Shown here one piece after another: positions 51,770 to 61,464 of a stretch of 64,000 nt of DNA. Location of the stretch: contig CANNDC010000015.1 in the NCBI GenBank assembly GCA_947503265.1, positions 1 to 64,000 on the forward strand, read 5' to 3'. Source of the DNA: an uncultured Alteromonadaceae bacterium. Lineage in GTDB: Bacteria > Pseudomonadota > Gammaproteobacteria > Enterobacterales > Alteromonadaceae. Position 1 is the first letter of the stretch; each line of letters starts with the position of its first letter. The notes beneath the pieces were generated by a model. The model was not told where the DNA came from and ran no database searches. It worked only from the letters and a program-made list of their open reading frames with translations. Position numbers and translations under genes: made by a program.

Positions 51770-54700
51770 TTAGAATCGATAGGTAGCTCCAAGAGAAAAT
51801 CGTCTTCCCGCATTAGCAATATAGTTTGTCAACTGACTGTATTTCATGAATCGTTCTGTTTCAGATTCGTTTAAGTTGACGATATTGAAATTGACCTTTA
51901 GATTTTTATTGAATACATAGTTGGCATTAAAATCGAGTTGTCCTCTAGCTGCCTCTATTTCTGGCAACTGTTCTGGTCGGCCAAACCCCAGTCTTACACC
52001 TTCTCGCCTTACGAATTCATCACGCCAGTTATAGGCGAGTCTGATACTCAACTTACCATCATCATAGTATGCTGTAAGATTATAGCTATCCTCCGACAAA
52101 TTTCTCCTTCCAACTGGGTCGCCTTCCTGATCAATTAAGTCAGAGTCTTCGTCCGTTTTGGTATAGTTTATGCCAACACCTGTATGCGAAAACAAACCGG
52201 GCAGGGAATCAAATGCGTGTTGCAAGCTTACTTCTACCCCTCGAATACTAGTTCCAGCCAAATTGGAAGGGGCCGTTGTGAGATAAGTTTCATCACCGAT
52301 TTGGATAGGAAACTGCCCTCCTGTTCGGGAAATGATTGAGCTAATATTTTTTGAAAAGTATGCAACGCTGAATGCACTGGCCTCGTTGTAATACCATTCA
52401 TACGAGATATCCACATTATTTGCTTTAATTGCGTTAAGATTAGGGTTCCCACTTACTGCTGTTCCATCGAAACCAGCAACTTCTTCCGAAGGAAATAATG
52501 TTACACCTGGCGAGATAAATGCCAGACTTGGTCTTCCGAGAGAGCGTGAAAGCCCCAACCGAAGTAACATTTCCGGATTAATTGCAAGATTTGCGTTTAA
52601 GCTAGGCAGCAAATCTTTGTATTTACCATTGAGGGTAACCGATTCAAGTAGAGTAGCCGGTGGGTTTCGAACAAAGCCTGTTGAGCTAGTCTCTGTTCTC
52701 ACATAGCGAGTGCCGACATTCCCATACAAAGCAAAATCGCCAACATCCATACTGAAATTAGCCATAATATACGCTGCATTGGTCTTTTCTTGAACATCGA
52801 AACTTAACCCCGTTCTTTCATAGCGGCCAGCCCCGGTATTCTCATTGATATCTCTGATGTCAACTAAACCAAATGCCTGGCTTATTACCTCCGGTCCACA
52901 TGTAGTCACTGTCCATGTTCTTGGTAAGTTAGACGGTTCGTCTGACAACAAATCTGGACTTCCGCCTTGTTCTAAACACTGTTGCAAAAATTCCGACGAA
53001 GCCACCAGTTCAGGATTAGTTAATGACGCAGGGTTCACTCGAATCGCCTGAACATTAATACTGTTTCTTAAATCTCCGCCATCGGAAAATAGCGAAGAAG
53101 GACCATTACGCTGGTTTCCATTTTGATAACCGGTGCGTTTGAATTCGCGGTCTGCTCGACGAATACCAAACTCAATCGAAGTAAATGGGCTATCGTCAAT
53201 TTCGTAGTCAAAGTCTATACGAAATGCGTCTGAACCATTCTTTGTGTCATTGGCAACACGATTAAATTGAAAATACGATAAACGTTCATAATTGGCATCG
53301 GTTGGATCAATTACATCGGGCAAGGAAGTTGCATTTTCTGTTTGTCCAAATGCTGGTGCAATAAAAGGAGATTCATATAGTATGGCGTCTGGTATTCTGC
53401 CGCCGTTATCTAAATTAAAATCTACAAACTGAGCAAAATCACTACCGGTTAGGGCACCGTTGCCGTTGTAATCGATGCCCATAGTCAGAGCACCTTGTTG
53501 AATTGTGTTAGCCTCGCCGTCAGAGGTTGAAAGCTCCGCCTTAACTACCAAGCGTTCGCTCGCTTGCCACGTTAAACCAAAATTAAAGGCTTCAGAATCT
53601 CGTTCAATAACGTTTAAAGAAGGAGATGCCCCTAAGCGAGAAGTAGCTGCACCTAGTCGACCACTCGACATAATATATACATCACCTAAGCCAGAAGTGC
53701 TGTTGAGTAGTTCAAAATTGTTTGTTCCTGATGAAAGAGGCGTGGTTCTGGCTGCGTTAAAATTGATTGAATATCGAGATCCTCGCGATGTTTCTTCAAT
53801 CTGGGTTAAAGTTGTATCTAGATATATGTCCAGTTTGTCATTGGGTTGCCACTGCAGCGTAGCATTGAATGTATTACGGTCAGACTGACGGAAATTATTG
53901 AAGAATCCAAATGCATTAGGAAGATAATAGATATCACTGTCATCGGAAGCTCCATCACCATTGACATCTAAATTCGGATCGAATGCCCATATTCCTGCTC
54001 CTCTAGATGGGTGGAAACGATTTGCACCATTGGCATTATTGCCACCGGCCGGAGGAGCCTGATTGGCTGTTCTTCTGGCCCAAATCGCTGGCGCATCATC
54101 AAAATCACCGCCTCCATAAGCCTCAGCGACAGACGTCACCGTTTTTGTTGATACGTTGAACAATACGCCAAAATCACCATGGTCAGTGTTTCTAAAGTTG
54201 TATTTGAAAAAAGCATTGAGAGCTGGATCAGTCTCTTCGGCTATCTCAGCATATTTTACAGAACCGTTTACAGAAGCAAAAAAGTCTTGCTTGCCATTCA
54301 AAGGCTTGCGGGTCTTGAGGTTAACTGTTCCACCCAATGAACCCTCAATTTGTGCCGCTGTGGGCGCTTTGAAAATTTGTACTGACGAAAATATTTCAGA
54401 ATTCAGATCTTGAAAGTTAACTGAGCGAGTCGCATCACTACCAGACACTATCTGTCCGTTAATCTGTACATTATTACTCGATATTCCGCGGATTTGTAAT
54501 GTTGAACCCTCACCATCAGCACTTCTTGCCATTTGTACGCCTGTAATTCTTTGTAAGGCCTCAGCAATGTTTTCGTCAGGCAATTGACCTATATCTTCTG
54601 CCGAGATGGTATCCATTATTTCGCTGGCGAAACGCTTGTCGTTTAAGCTATCTTTCAAACTTCCCTTTATGCCTACGACTTCAATAATTTCAATTTCGTT

Positions 54701-55168
54701 TGAATTAGCTTGTTGTTGTTGCTCGATGACTTGGGCAAGTGAACCTTGCGTAGAACCGATTGTACCGAAAAGGAGAGTAAATATTTTTGCGAGTGTGGTC
54801 TTCTGTGCTTTCATATTATTCTTACCGTTTAGTTGTTTTTTTTGTTCGGCTATTTGCGAAATAACCACAAAGTTTTTATCGGTAAGACGGCCTTCCAAGT
54901 TTGATCCTGCAAGTAATTTGTTTAGCGCTTCCAACAGCGTAAATTGGCCCTCAAGAGGTGAGCCCTGCTTACCTTCGGTAAGGTCGAACGGAAATATTAT
55001 GGACGTTTGGGTCGCGTCTGAAAGCTGATTTAATGAATTGCTCAAACTTTGAACAGGGATATTTAATTCAAATATCTGTTCTTTTCGCTCTTGCGCATCA
55101 ATAGATAGAGTCCACAAACACGATACAAGAAGAATCCTGCATATTGCCGATGTCATTGCGTTATACAA
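51770..55168 (-). CDS. TonB-dependent transducer with STN domain and internal signal peptide
   Basis: 1132 aa as read from a TTG with AGG upstream; ATG at 55156 is an alternative. The order is signal peptide (MTSAICRILLVSCLW..DAQ), STN domain (about 32-104), then a second signal-peptide-like segment (MKAQKTTLAKIFTLLFGTIGS..AQ, from residue 119), plug (EDIGQLPDENIAEALQRITGV) and a large barrel ending in GATYRF. STN domains sense loaded receptor and signal to FecR. The junction has an A8 tract; gain or loss of one base would end the first protein just before the internal ATG. It is next to fecR and sigma genes, so carbohydrate import with signalling is inferred. Confidence 0.9.
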   Translation of the reverse strand: MYNAMTSAICRILLVSCLWTLSIDAQERKEQIFELNIPVQSLSNSLNQLSDATQTSIIFPFDLTEGKQGSPLEGQFTLLEALNKLLAGSNLEGRLTDKNFVVISQIAEQKKQLNGKNNMKAQKTTLAKIFTLLFGTIGSTQGSLAQVIEQQQQANSNEIEIIEVVGIKGSLKDSLNDKRFASEIMDTISAEDIGQLPDENIAEALQRITGVQMARSADGEGSTLQIRGISSNNVQINGQIVSGSDATRSVNFQDLNSEIFSSVQIFKAPTAAQIEGSLGGTVNLKTRKPLNGKQDFFASVNGSVKYAEIAEETDPALNAFFKYNFRNTDHGDFGVLFNVSTKTVTSVAEAYGGGDFDDAPAIWARRTANQAPPAGGNNANGANRFHPSRGAGIWAFDPNLDVNGDGASDDSDIYYLPNAFGFFNNFRQSDRNTFNATLQWQPNDKLDIYLDTTLTQIEETSRGSRYSINFNAARTTPLSSGTNNFELLNSTSGLGDVYIMSSGRLGAATSRLGASPSLNVIERDSEAFNFGLTWQASERLVVKAELSTSDGEANTIQQGALTMGIDYNGNGALTGSDFAQFVDFNLDNGGRIPDAILYESPFIAPAFGQTENATSLPDVIDPTDANYERLSYFQFNRVANDTKNGSDAFRIDFDYEIDDSPFTSIEFGIRRADREFKRTGYQNGNQRNGPSSLFSDGGDLRNSINVQAIRVNPASLTNPELVASSEFLQQCLEQGGSPDLLSDEPSNLPRTWTVTTCGPEVISQAFGLVDIRDINENTGAGRYERTGLSFDVQEKTNAAYIMANFSMDVGDFALYGNVGTRYVRTETSSTGFVRNPPATLLESVTLNGKYKDLLPSLNANLAINPEMLLRLGLSRSLGRPSLAFISPGVTLFPSEEVAGFDGTAVSGNPNLNAIKANNVDISYEWYYNEASAFSVAYFSKNISSIISRTGGQFPIQIGDETYLTTAPSNLAGTSIRGVEVSLQHAFDSLPGLFSHTGVGINYTKTDEDSDLIDQEGDPVGRRNLSEDSYNLTAYYDDGKLSIRLAYNWRDEFVRREGVRLGFGRPEQLPEIEAARGQLDFNANYVFNKNLKVNFNIVNLNESETERFMKYSQLTNYIANAGRRFSLGATYRF

Positions 55169-55235
55169 TTACATGACCTGTATAAGGTAGGACGGGATAA
55201 AATAAAAAAACCTCATGTTTGTTGTGAAAAAAATA

Positions 55236-56378
55236 TTAATTTTTTGCGCTAAGCACGAAATGATCTTCACTGATTCGGTCTACATTGATACCAAAACCCG
55301 ATTCCAATACTTCAAAAAATGCATCTGTTTCCGATGCGCTAAACTGCCCACCAATTCGAATATTTTTGATATTCGGGTCGGTCACTTCGATTTTTAACGT
55401 AGTAAAACGGCTTACTTCCGCGACTACTTCTTGTAAAGACTCACCAGCAAACACCAATTTCCCCTCTGTCCAAGATAGCTGCCTCACAATTTCTGTTGAG
55501 CCTAGTAGTTGTATAGATTTAATCGGTTGCTCAGACGAAGTTTCTATCAATACGCTTTGCCCTGCCTTGAGCGAAGTAACCACCTCTTTGCTGTTTGACG
55601 CATGTTGTGATTTTTGTGACTGGTTTGGCTGCGTCTCGGAAGATAACGGAATTAGTTCTAACGTGTTTCGAATCACTGCTACTTCGACTATCCCTTCGGT
55701 CACTAAAACTTCAATGCTACCGTCGTGTCTATGAACCGAAAACGCCGTACCTATTGCTGTGAGTATTTCTGAACTGGTTAGCACTTCGAAGGGACGAGAC
55801 TGATCTTTTTTCACTTCGAAATAAGCTTCACCTTTTAATAAATTTATAGTTCTGCGTGTGCTGCTGAATTCTATTGAAACTTGACTATTGGAGTTCATCC
55901 ACATTGTTGAACCATCATTCAATCGTATTTTTCTATGTTCGCCAATGCTGGTGATAAAAACATCGCTTTTCATCATGGGTGTCGGAGACTCTTCCAAATC
56001 GTTATAAAAAACTAACAAAAGAATCATGAGCGCTGGTAAAACTGCATACTTTGTAGTGAATAACCTGTATGTATTTACCAACAAGGACACTGCAACAAAC
56101 TTGACCTTTTGCGCAAATTCCTTCGCAGTGTTAGGTTTTACAACTTCATTGGGTACGGCCAGTGCAGTTAAAACATCCATTTGGTTCCATTGCGCAGCCA
56201 ATTTAACCAGTGCAGCCTCGTGCGCAGGACTTCTCGCGATCCATTCCTTTAGCTCATTGATATCCTCAGCAGAAGGACTATTATCACCTTCAATTTTAAT
56301 AATCCAATCACATGCTTGCTCTTTAATTTTCTGAGCATTTGTGAAACTAGTTACATTAGACATAGTTTTTCCCATCAT
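55236..56378 (-). CDS. FecR-type anti-sigma regulator
   Basis: 380 aa. An N-terminal cytoplasmic part with WIARSPAHEAALVKLAAQWNQ, the DUF4880/anti-sigma motif, is followed by one membrane helix (AVLPALMILLLVFY) and a periplasmic FecR domain (GEHRKIRLNDGSTMWMNSNSQV, LLKGEAYFEVKKD) and a C-terminal STN-contact-like domain. It relays the receptor signal to the sigma factor. It begins directly after the sigma stop codon (TAG then ATG) and lies 67 bp before the receptor gene. Confidence 0.93.
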   Translation of the reverse strand: MMGKTMSNVTSFTNAQKIKEQACDWIIKIEGDNSPSAEDINELKEWIARSPAHEAALVKLAAQWNQMDVLTALAVPNEVVKPNTAKEFAQKVKFVAVSLLVNTYRLFTTKYAVLPALMILLLVFYNDLEESPTPMMKSDVFITSIGEHRKIRLNDGSTMWMNSNSQVSIEFSSTRRTINLLKGEAYFEVKKDQSRPFEVLTSSEILTAIGTAFSVHRHDGSIEVLVTEGIVEVAVIRNTLELIPLSSETQPNQSQKSQHASNSKEVVTSLKAGQSVLIETSSEQPIKSIQLLGSTEIVRQLSWTEGKLVFAGESLQEVVAEVSRFTTLKIEVTDPNIKNIRIGGQFSASETDAFFEVLESGFGINVDRISEDHFVLSAKN

Positions 56379-56990
56379 CTATTCCACATCTTTGACGCGG
56401 CTAGCGCGATATTCAGCCGATGTTTGGGTTGGCATACTTTCATGTGATTCCATAAAAGTTGCACAGTCCATTAGCCCTTTCTTTAAGTGCTTTTCAATAC
56501 AGCTAACACTTACTTCTAGTCTCTTGGCAATTTCTCTATTCTTTAATCCGTACACTTTTTTCAATAACATCACTTTTCTGCATTGTTTTGGCAGCGATGC
56601 TAATGCTTGGCAGTAGATGGCGATATGTTCTTGTGCCATAACATTACTTTCAACGTCTTCAGCTGAGTCAAATTGCTCAGCGTTTTCTATCTCTTCCAAA
56701 AAATCTGTCACTTTAAATGACTTTCTATCAAATTCAGATAGCAGTAAATTTTTAGCAACTCTGAAGATAAATGCTTTTGGATAGAGAATATTTTGACTTT
56801 TTTCAGCTGTGTAAGACCGCAAAAAAGACTCTTGCGCAATATCTTCAATATCTTCAGGTTTTACCACAAACCGCGAAATAAAGCGCTTTAGGGCATTTTT
56901 GTGCTTACTAAACGTGTCGAAGATACTTAACTCAGCTTGCACTGGCGTTTTTGAGTCAGTTTCATTACTTTTGACGTAATTTTTTTTCAT
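56379..56990 (-). CDS. FecI-like ECF sigma factor
   Basis: 203 aa. Region 2 is ALKRFISRFVVKPEDIEDIAQESFLR, and region 4 is SLPKQCRKVMLLKKVYGLKNREIAKRLEVSVSCIEKHLKKG, as in FecI. Regions 1 and 3 are lacking, as in ECF sigma factors. It would direct transcription of the adjacent receptor-hydrolase genes when released by the FecR protein. The 201 bp upstream separate it from the two sulfatase genes and should hold its own promoter. Confidence 0.95.
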   Translation of the reverse strand: MKKNYVKSNETDSKTPVQAELSIFDTFSKHKNALKRFISRFVVKPEDIEDIAQESFLRSYTAEKSQNILYPKAFIFRVAKNLLLSEFDRKSFKVTDFLEEIENAEQFDSAEDVESNVMAQEHIAIYCQALASLPKQCRKVMLLKKVYGLKNREIAKRLEVSVSCIEKHLKKGLMDCATFMESHESMPTQTSAEYRASRVKDVE

Positions 56991-57191
56991 TATTTTGACT
57001 TTTTAGTTGGTCACTCAAACGATCCTAATAAAATGCGTCGATTGCTGTTAGATTTGCCGTCATTGATCCTCACTAGAGTCTCAACAGTAACAAGCAAATT
57101 GTTCGCCGCATACCGAATACGCAATACATTATGAAATACCTTATACTATTGGACGGATTAAGCGCATAAAACCGCAAGGCTAACGGAATTT

Positions 57192-58766
57192 TCACTGGTA
57201 TCCTGAATCTATGATTTGTTCTAATCTTGTTTGAAATTTTTTAACTAGTTCAGGTCTTTGTGCTGCCAAGTTGTGTTGTTCGCCTATATCATGCTCAAGA
57301 TTGAATAGTTGGGGTTGCGTCTTGAACCCGCCATCAATATTTTTGTCTGCAACGAAACCAGCAAGGTTATTTGATCCTACAGGCGATATATATTTCCAAT
57401 TTTCTACACGCAGAGAATTAGTAGCAAAAGATTCTTCGATGAGTTCAGTGCGCAATGAAGTACCTGTGCCAAGTAAAGCATCCAAATTTTGGATACTATC
57501 CAAAGCTTCTTTTAAGCCCAGTTCAATGTTTAGTAGTTTTGCCAGCGATGCATAAATATCCATTTGCGACATCAATTGGTCGTTCACTGATGCAGTAACC
57601 CTGTTCGGCCAGTAAACGATCATTGGCACTCGAGTACCAGCCTCATAAGCGCTGTATTTTCCTCCTCGAAATGGCCCCCATGGCTTATGCTCGCCTAGCA
57701 TTTCAATGGCTTTATCATCATAGCCGTCAGTTAATACTGGACCATTGTCGCTAGTGAAGATAATTATCGTGTTGTCTGCAATATCTAACTTTTCGAGGGT
57801 ATCGACGATTTGCCCTGTCATCCAATCCATTTGCACTATGGCATCACCTCTTGGTCCCATTTTGCTTTTTCCGATAAAACGTGGATGAGGCAACCTAGGC
57901 ACATGTATATCGTGATAAGAATGGAACAAGAAGAACGGTTTATTTCTGTTTTTGGTAATAAATTCAACAGCCTTACTGGTGAAAACGTCTGGAAACTCTT
58001 CGTCAACCCAAAGTGCTGATTCCCCACCAGCCATGGTACCGATGCGACTAACACCGTTGATAATTGTATCGCTGTGCTGGTCATCTGCCACAACTCTGGC
58101 TAGGTCAGGACGCTCCCGTCGAGTCGGCCTGTTACCTACTTTTTCTTTATAGCTTACGATAAGAGGATCGCTGGGCGCTAGATTTACCACCTTTCTGTTT
58201 TCCAGATACACAGTGGGGACGCGATCGCCTGTTGCAGGTAATAAAAAACTATAATCGAAGCCAATATCCAGTGGGCCAGGTGAGATTGACTCGTTCCAAT
58301 TAACATCACCATTTCCTAAGCCCAAATGCCATTTGCCTACCACTGCGGTAGCGTAACCTGCTTTTTTAAGCATAGAGGGTAAAGTGGCTTTTCCAGGGCG
58401 AATAAGAGCTGGTGCATCACCCGGTAAAATAGCAGCGTTACTTCTAAAACCGTGCTCGCCAGTTAACAAAGAATATCTAGATGGTGTACATGTAGCCGCG
58501 GAGCTGTGTGCATCAGTAAAACGAACTCCCAAAGCTGCCAATTTATCTATCGCCGGTGTATCAACACCAATCGCTCCATAGGCACCGACATCCCCGTAAC
58601 CTAAATCATCAACATAAAATATGATGATGTTCGGGTCTTTAGCCTCCAAATTTTCAGGAGCAGTTGACACAGAACCATCAAATTTATTTTTGCAAGCAGA
58701 TAGTAAGAGCACAACAAACATTAGCCCATAAACAACATATTTATTCATAAGTATTCTTTCACTCAT
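57192..58766 (-). CDS. Lipoprotein type I sulfatase
   Basis: 524 aa. A lipobox LLLSAC (Cys25, Lys at +2) follows the N-terminal hydrophobic segment. The formylglycine motif CTPSRYSLLTGE has Cys93; YVDDLGYGD and FTSDNGP metal sites and GKWHLG are present. It is less like the two other sulfatases of the locus, being closer to general arylsulfatase A-type proteins. The ATG at 58748 is an alternative start. It lies 68 bp after the sulfatase-GH16 gene, probably co-transcribed with it. The sulfate ester it cleaves is unknown. Confidence 0.92.
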   Translation of the reverse strand: MSERILMNKYVVYGLMFVVLLLSACKNKFDGSVSTAPENLEAKDPNIIIFYVDDLGYGDVGAYGAIGVDTPAIDKLAALGVRFTDAHSSAATCTPSRYSLLTGEHGFRSNAAILPGDAPALIRPGKATLPSMLKKAGYATAVVGKWHLGLGNGDVNWNESISPGPLDIGFDYSFLLPATGDRVPTVYLENRKVVNLAPSDPLIVSYKEKVGNRPTRRERPDLARVVADDQHSDTIINGVSRIGTMAGGESALWVDEEFPDVFTSKAVEFITKNRNKPFFLFHSYHDIHVPRLPHPRFIGKSKMGPRGDAIVQMDWMTGQIVDTLEKLDIADNTIIIFTSDNGPVLTDGYDDKAIEMLGEHKPWGPFRGGKYSAYEAGTRVPMIVYWPNRVTASVNDQLMSQMDIYASLAKLLNIELGLKEALDSIQNLDALLGTGTSLRTELIEESFATNSLRVENWKYISPVGSNNLAGFVADKNIDGGFKTQPQLFNLEHDIGEQHNLAAQRPELVKKFQTRLEQIIDSGYQ

Positions 58767-58834
58767 TAATAGCCTTAATAATTTACGACCGATGAACAGA
58801 GAAAAACCTCAAGTTAATAGGGATACTGCGTACG

Positions 58835-61015
58835 TTATCGATTCGATTTTTTCTGGTAAACCCTCACATAATCAATCTCATAATTTGAAGGAAATGATGT
58901 ATTAGCCGGATCACCGCCTTGGCTGCCACCGATTGCCAAATTCAATATCAGATAGTGAGGTTGCAGAAAAGGATTTCTCGGGTTAACACCGTCTGGGTTA
59001 ATAGTAGTGGTTAAGTCAATTTCGTTGAGTAATTTATCATCAACATAGAGTTTTATAGAGCTCTCATCCCAATCCATTCTCCAAATATGGAATCGCTTAT
59101 CCCAATTGGGATTGTTGAATTCGGATAAGGGAATTTTCACTGCATCCCAAACGGGCTTAGCAGGTTGACTCGCACCCCACGCTGCGTTCGCGAGTATCAT
59201 ACCGCGGTAGTATTCCATCAAGTCTATTTCCCCTTTGCTCGGCCACTTGCCTAGCTCACCTAAGAACCAGATTGCCGGCCACAGACCAGCTTTCGCACTA
59301 ATTTTAGCCCTTACTTCAAACCGTCCATACAACCATGAGAGCTTCCCTTTAGTCGTGACTGAAGCTGACGTATAATCGATACTCTTTCGTGACTTCCGCC
59401 AATCATCTTCCGTTGGGTTAAAGTAAGGGTTTCTTTTCGACTCCCTACGCCCTTCTATAATAAGTAGACCGTCCCGACAAAAAGCGTTATCACTTTGATA
59501 CCATTGCAATTCCTGATTGCGGACAAATCCACTCTCATAGCCCCAATACTTTTCATTCAAACGCCCAACACAATCAAATTCATCCTGCCATACCAGTTGA
59601 TAAATATTCTCTTGCTGTTTACTCGGTTTCGGCTGATGTTTTTCGGGGGAATTTGAAAACCCCTGCAAGGGCCTGAAAACAGGGTCAATTAATTGCTTTT
59701 CCCACGTCTGCAATTGTTGAAAGAGAAGGTTGTAAGCATTAGGATTGTCTTGCGATAAATTGCTTTTTTCTTCTAGATCAATTCGGAGATTGTAAAGATG
59801 CTGACCAGACTTGGCTGAATCAATCACTTTCATATTGCCATTTCGCATCGCCAATGTACCTTGGTCAAAATTTCTCCAATACAAAACGGGATGCGGTGGA
59901 GTCAAGTTTTCACCCAGCAAATACGGGATCAAGTTTACACCATCGAGGGGGCGAGATTTGTCTATTGGGGCTTCAGTAACACCCGCAATAGTTGCCAATA
60001 TATCCATCGAACTAACAGGGTAATTATAGGTAATATCAGCAGGAATTTTTGCTGGCCACCTCACTGCAAAAGGAACCCGCACGCCGCCTTCAAAGTAACT
60101 GCCTTTCTGACCTCGAAGAGGGCCATTATCAGATGCATTTTGACTTTCGGCTCCGCCATTGTCTGACAAAAAGAAGACGATGGTGTTATCAGCGATATTG
60201 AGCTTATTAAGGGTATCTAATACTCGCCCCACGCCATCGTCAACGGCGGTTATCATGGCTGCGTAAGTTCGACGCTTTTTGTTTTTGATATGGCTGTTTC
60301 GGTCTAAGTATTCATCAGTCGCTTGCAGTGGCGTATGTGGCGCGTTGTAAGCCAAATATAAAAAAAATGGCTGGTGACTGTTGTTCTCTATAAACGCAAC
60401 TGCTTTGTCAGAGAATTCATCTGTTAGATACTTTTTGGTTTCAACTTGCCGGTTATTTTCAAGAATTTTTGTGTCGTACCAAGACCAATCTTTTTTAGCG
60501 TGATATATATCTTTAACGGTGAGTAACTCGGGAAAGTATTGATGTCCGCCAGACAAAAATCCGTAAAAATAGTCAAAATCTCGGTTATTTGGACGAAAGG
60601 AAGGATGCGTTCCCATGTGCCACTTACCTATGATTCCGCTTTTATACTCCTTGGCTGCTAGCACTTCAGAAATCATCTTTTCAGATAATGCTAGTCCCGC
60701 ATTTTGGTCATTGGGATCCACTACCGGATTGCGACCAAAGCCGAATCTTCCCTGGTATCGACCAGTCAGTAACCCAGCTCTACTTGGTCCACACACTGCA
60801 TAAGTAACATAGCCATTGGTAAATCGGGCACCCTCAAGTGCGATTCGGTCGATATTTGGAGTTTTTATATCATTGCTACCATTAAATCCAACATCTGCGT
60901 AGCCCTGATCATCAGTCAATACAAGGATAAGATTGGGCCGAGTTGTAGCGTTAGTTATTTGACAAAATACCGAGATACAGATTATCACAATCCAGCTAAA
61001 ATACTTTTTGCACAT
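58835..61015 (-). CDS. Sulfatase-GH16 fusion protein
   Basis: 726 aa secreted two-enzyme protein. A signal peptide (WIVIICISVFCQITNA) precedes a type I sulfatase (Cys75 in [12 protein letters not shown], metal sites TDDQGYAD and LSDNGG) covering about 25-450. A short Pro/Gln/Lys-rich linker leads to a GH16 domain (about 472-726) with catalytic GEIDLMEYY, nucleophile Glu596 and acid/base Glu601, and conserved WPAIWFLGE. GH16 enzymes cut beta-linked galactans or glucans. Coupling of the two activities would desulfate and cut one chain in one place. First gene of the locus in transcription direction; only the fused frame is open, no stop between domains. Confidence 0.93.
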   Translation of the reverse strand: MCKKYFSWIVIICISVFCQITNATTRPNLILVLTDDQGYADVGFNGSNDIKTPNIDRIALEGARFTNGYVTYAVCGPSRAGLLTGRYQGRFGFGRNPVVDPNDQNAGLALSEKMISEVLAAKEYKSGIIGKWHMGTHPSFRPNNRDFDYFYGFLSGGHQYFPELLTVKDIYHAKKDWSWYDTKILENNRQVETKKYLTDEFSDKAVAFIENNSHQPFFLYLAYNAPHTPLQATDEYLDRNSHIKNKKRRTYAAMITAVDDGVGRVLDTLNKLNIADNTIVFFLSDNGGAESQNASDNGPLRGQKGSYFEGGVRVPFAVRWPAKIPADITYNYPVSSMDILATIAGVTEAPIDKSRPLDGVNLIPYLLGENLTPPHPVLYWRNFDQGTLAMRNGNMKVIDSAKSGQHLYNLRIDLEEKSNLSQDNPNAYNLLFQQLQTWEKQLIDPVFRPLQGFSNSPEKHQPKPSKQQENIYQLVWQDEFDCVGRLNEKYWGYESGFVRNQELQWYQSDNAFCRDGLLIIEGRRESKRNPYFNPTEDDWRKSRKSIDYTSASVTTKGKLSWLYGRFEVRAKISAKAGLWPAIWFLGELGKWPSKGEIDLMEYYRGMILANAAWGASQPAKPVWDAVKIPLSEFNNPNWDKRFHIWRMDWDESSIKLYVDDKLLNEIDLTTTINPDGVNPRNPFLQPHYLILNLAIGGSQGGDPANTSFPSNYEIDYVRVYQKKSNR

Positions 61016-61159
61016 ATTGTCTTATACCTTTATCTGAAGACGTTTCGATAGGAACCGAGCAAACCCTCGATATTTCCAATCTATTCTGATTATTAGACAA
61101 AGACTGTTTTGTACTGAAAAACCACAGTATGTGACGATCGACTAAACATGTTATAAGTC

Positions 61160-61269
61160 AGGTAATCACCAAATATTAAACAATTATTTGCTAGATATTG
61201 GTCAGATATTCTCCAGATACTATTTAAATATTAACTTGGTATTGGCGCGGTATTGGCTAGGTACTAACC
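61160..61269. repeat. Degenerate 11-bp-periodic tandem repeat array
   Basis: Ten consecutive 11-bp units with a shared core close to AGRTATTNNCY: for example AGATATTGGTC at 61193, AGATATTCTCC at 61204, CGGTATTGGCT at 61248, AGGTACTAACC at 61259. Weaker units continue on both sides. It lies in the 449-bp spacer upstream of the sulfatase-GH16 gene. A period of about one helical turn is typical of direct-repeat sites for OmpR/PhoB-type regulators or of a minisatellite. The remainder of 61016-61464 shows no gene. Confidence 0.75.
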
Positions 61270-61464
61270 CAATAAAACCAAACAAGCAGCTTATTGAAGT
61301 TCTATTGAATAGTGCACAGAGGTCGAAGAATTATTTTGTGAAGCCAAGGATTTTCTAAAGTATTTACTGCCCCAATTACAAAAGCAGGTTACTTGAGAAT
61401 GGTAAAAACAGCGTGAACGCTCTATGTCGAAGAGTGAAATTACCGACAGTAGTCATCGGTTATA

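Noticed and set aside
53505..53888. Long plus-strand frames opposite the TonB-dependent transducer and the GH2 gene
   Set aside because: They are antisense shadows with no ribosome site, low-quality residue patterns and no domain.
61160..61269. CRISPR-like array
   Set aside because: The 11-bp units are contiguous with no spacers and are degenerate; no cas genes occur in the window.
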